DNA of 64,000 bases from Microbispora hainanensis (lineage in GTDB: Bacteria; Actinomycetota; Actinomycetes; Streptosporangiales; Streptosporangiaceae): the NCBI RefSeq assembly GCF_006874475.1, contig NZ_VIRM01000034.1, forward strand, positions 1 to 64,000, in the 5' to 3' direction. Every line of letters starts with the position of its first letter. The first letter of the stretch is position 1. Of this stretch, positions 63,702-64,000 are shown one piece after another. A program made the position numbers and the translations under genes. Under the pieces are notes generated by a model. It saw nothing but the letters and a program-made list of their open reading frames with translations, made no database searches and was not told where the DNA came from.

Positions 63702-64000
63702 TTATGCGGTGCGGCCGACGATCTCGCGGACCGAGCCGTAGCCGTGCCGCCGCAGCCGGCGGGCGAGCTGACGGTTGATCCGCGACGGCCACAGGGGACC
63801 TTCGTAGATCAGGCCGGTGTATCCCTGCACGAGGGTGGCGCCGGCCAGCAGCCGCTCCCAGACGTCGTCGACGTCCTCCACGCCGCCGACCGAGACGAGG
63901 GTGAGCCGGTCGCCGGCCTTCTGGCGCAGGCGGCGCAGCACCTCCAGTGAGCGGGCCTTGAGCGGCTGTCCGGACAGGCCGCCCGCCTCGGTGCTCGCGA
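63702..64000 (-). CDS. pyrD: Dihydroorotate dehydrogenase (class 2), C-terminal part
   Basis: The final ~99 residues of a quinone-dependent PyrD, which oxidises dihydroorotate in pyrimidine synthesis; the gene runs off the right edge. The visible region contains SVGGVEDVDDVWERL, then GATLVQGYTGLIYEGP and WPSRINRQLARRL, all FMN/substrate hallmarks of class 2 PyrD. The upstream TEAGGLSGQPLKARSLEVL is continuous to base 64000. Confidence 0.95.
   Translation of the reverse strand, partial: ASTEAGGLSGQPLKARSLEVLRRLRQKAGDRLTLVSVGGVEDVDDVWERLLAGATLVQGYTGLIYEGPLWPSRINRQLARRLRRHGYGSVREIVGRTA

Overview
The window is high-G+C actinobacterial DNA, most likely from a Streptosporangiales-type actinomycete (Nonomuraea/Microbispora/Streptosporangium-like). 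The reasons are pervasive G/C third positions, many GTG starts, and a conserved block of sterol-carrier protein, purF, purM, a DUF3073 protein, valine dehydrogenase, a hypothetical gene and bldC (47.4-54.7 kb), which matches the Streptomyces purF-to-bldC order as I remember it. I call about 57 protein genes. I saw no tRNA, rRNA, CRISPR array, transposase or prophage gene.

Layout. 0-0.6 kb: gene-free edge with a 53-bp direct repeat. 0.6-16.5 kb: metabolism and housekeeping (oligopeptidase B, aldo/keto reductase, a pseudokinase-flippase membrane protein, an RpiB-like isomerase start-to-start with it, a molybdopterin oxidoreductase, acyl-CoA dehydrogenase, sodium:solute symporter, a MarR/MFS pair). 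16.6-20.8 kb: a regulator and class-C serine hydrolase around an ATTGCA-rich promoter, then a PpiC-related putative peptide-maturation gene coupled to a 75-codon small gene. 20.9-24.4 kb: branched-chain 2-oxoacid dehydrogenase E1alpha-E1beta-E2 operon. 24.6-29.2 kb: amidohydrolase and MHS transporter divergent from a PucR activator. 29.4-33.4 kb: purS, an RsbW-like ATPase, purQ and purL.

33.7-47.3 kb is an accessory stretch lying between the purSQL and purF-purM halves of the purine cluster. It holds a class V aminotransferase, a secreted M6 metalloprotease with a divergent PucR-type regulator, a toxin-antitoxin remnant, a methyltransferase, a TetR/oxidoreductase pair, two tandem collagen-like secreted proteins sharing a nearly identical 275-bp 5' segment, and two drug-efflux MFS genes with a TetR regulator. 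47.4-54.7 kb is the conserved purF-purM-vdh-bldC block. 54.9-64 kb carries TetR and LacI regulators, a cell-wall amidase lipoprotein, a GH20 hexosaminidase, several uncharacterised genes, a metallochaperone and the 3' end of pyrD, which runs off the right edge.

Functional links: PurS, PurQ, PurL, PurF and PurM together cover PRPP to AIR apart from the PurD and PurN steps. Valine dehydrogenase supplies 2-oxoisovalerate to the Bkd complex, whose acyl-CoA products prime branched fatty acids. Several regulator/target pairs show visible palindromic operators. At least seven genes look leaderless (a -10-like hexamer 6-8 nt before the start codon). The most unusual items are the coupled small gene plus PpiC-like maturation protein, the pseudokinase-flippase, the truncated HigB-like toxin with an intact antitoxin, and the homogenised collagen-like pair.
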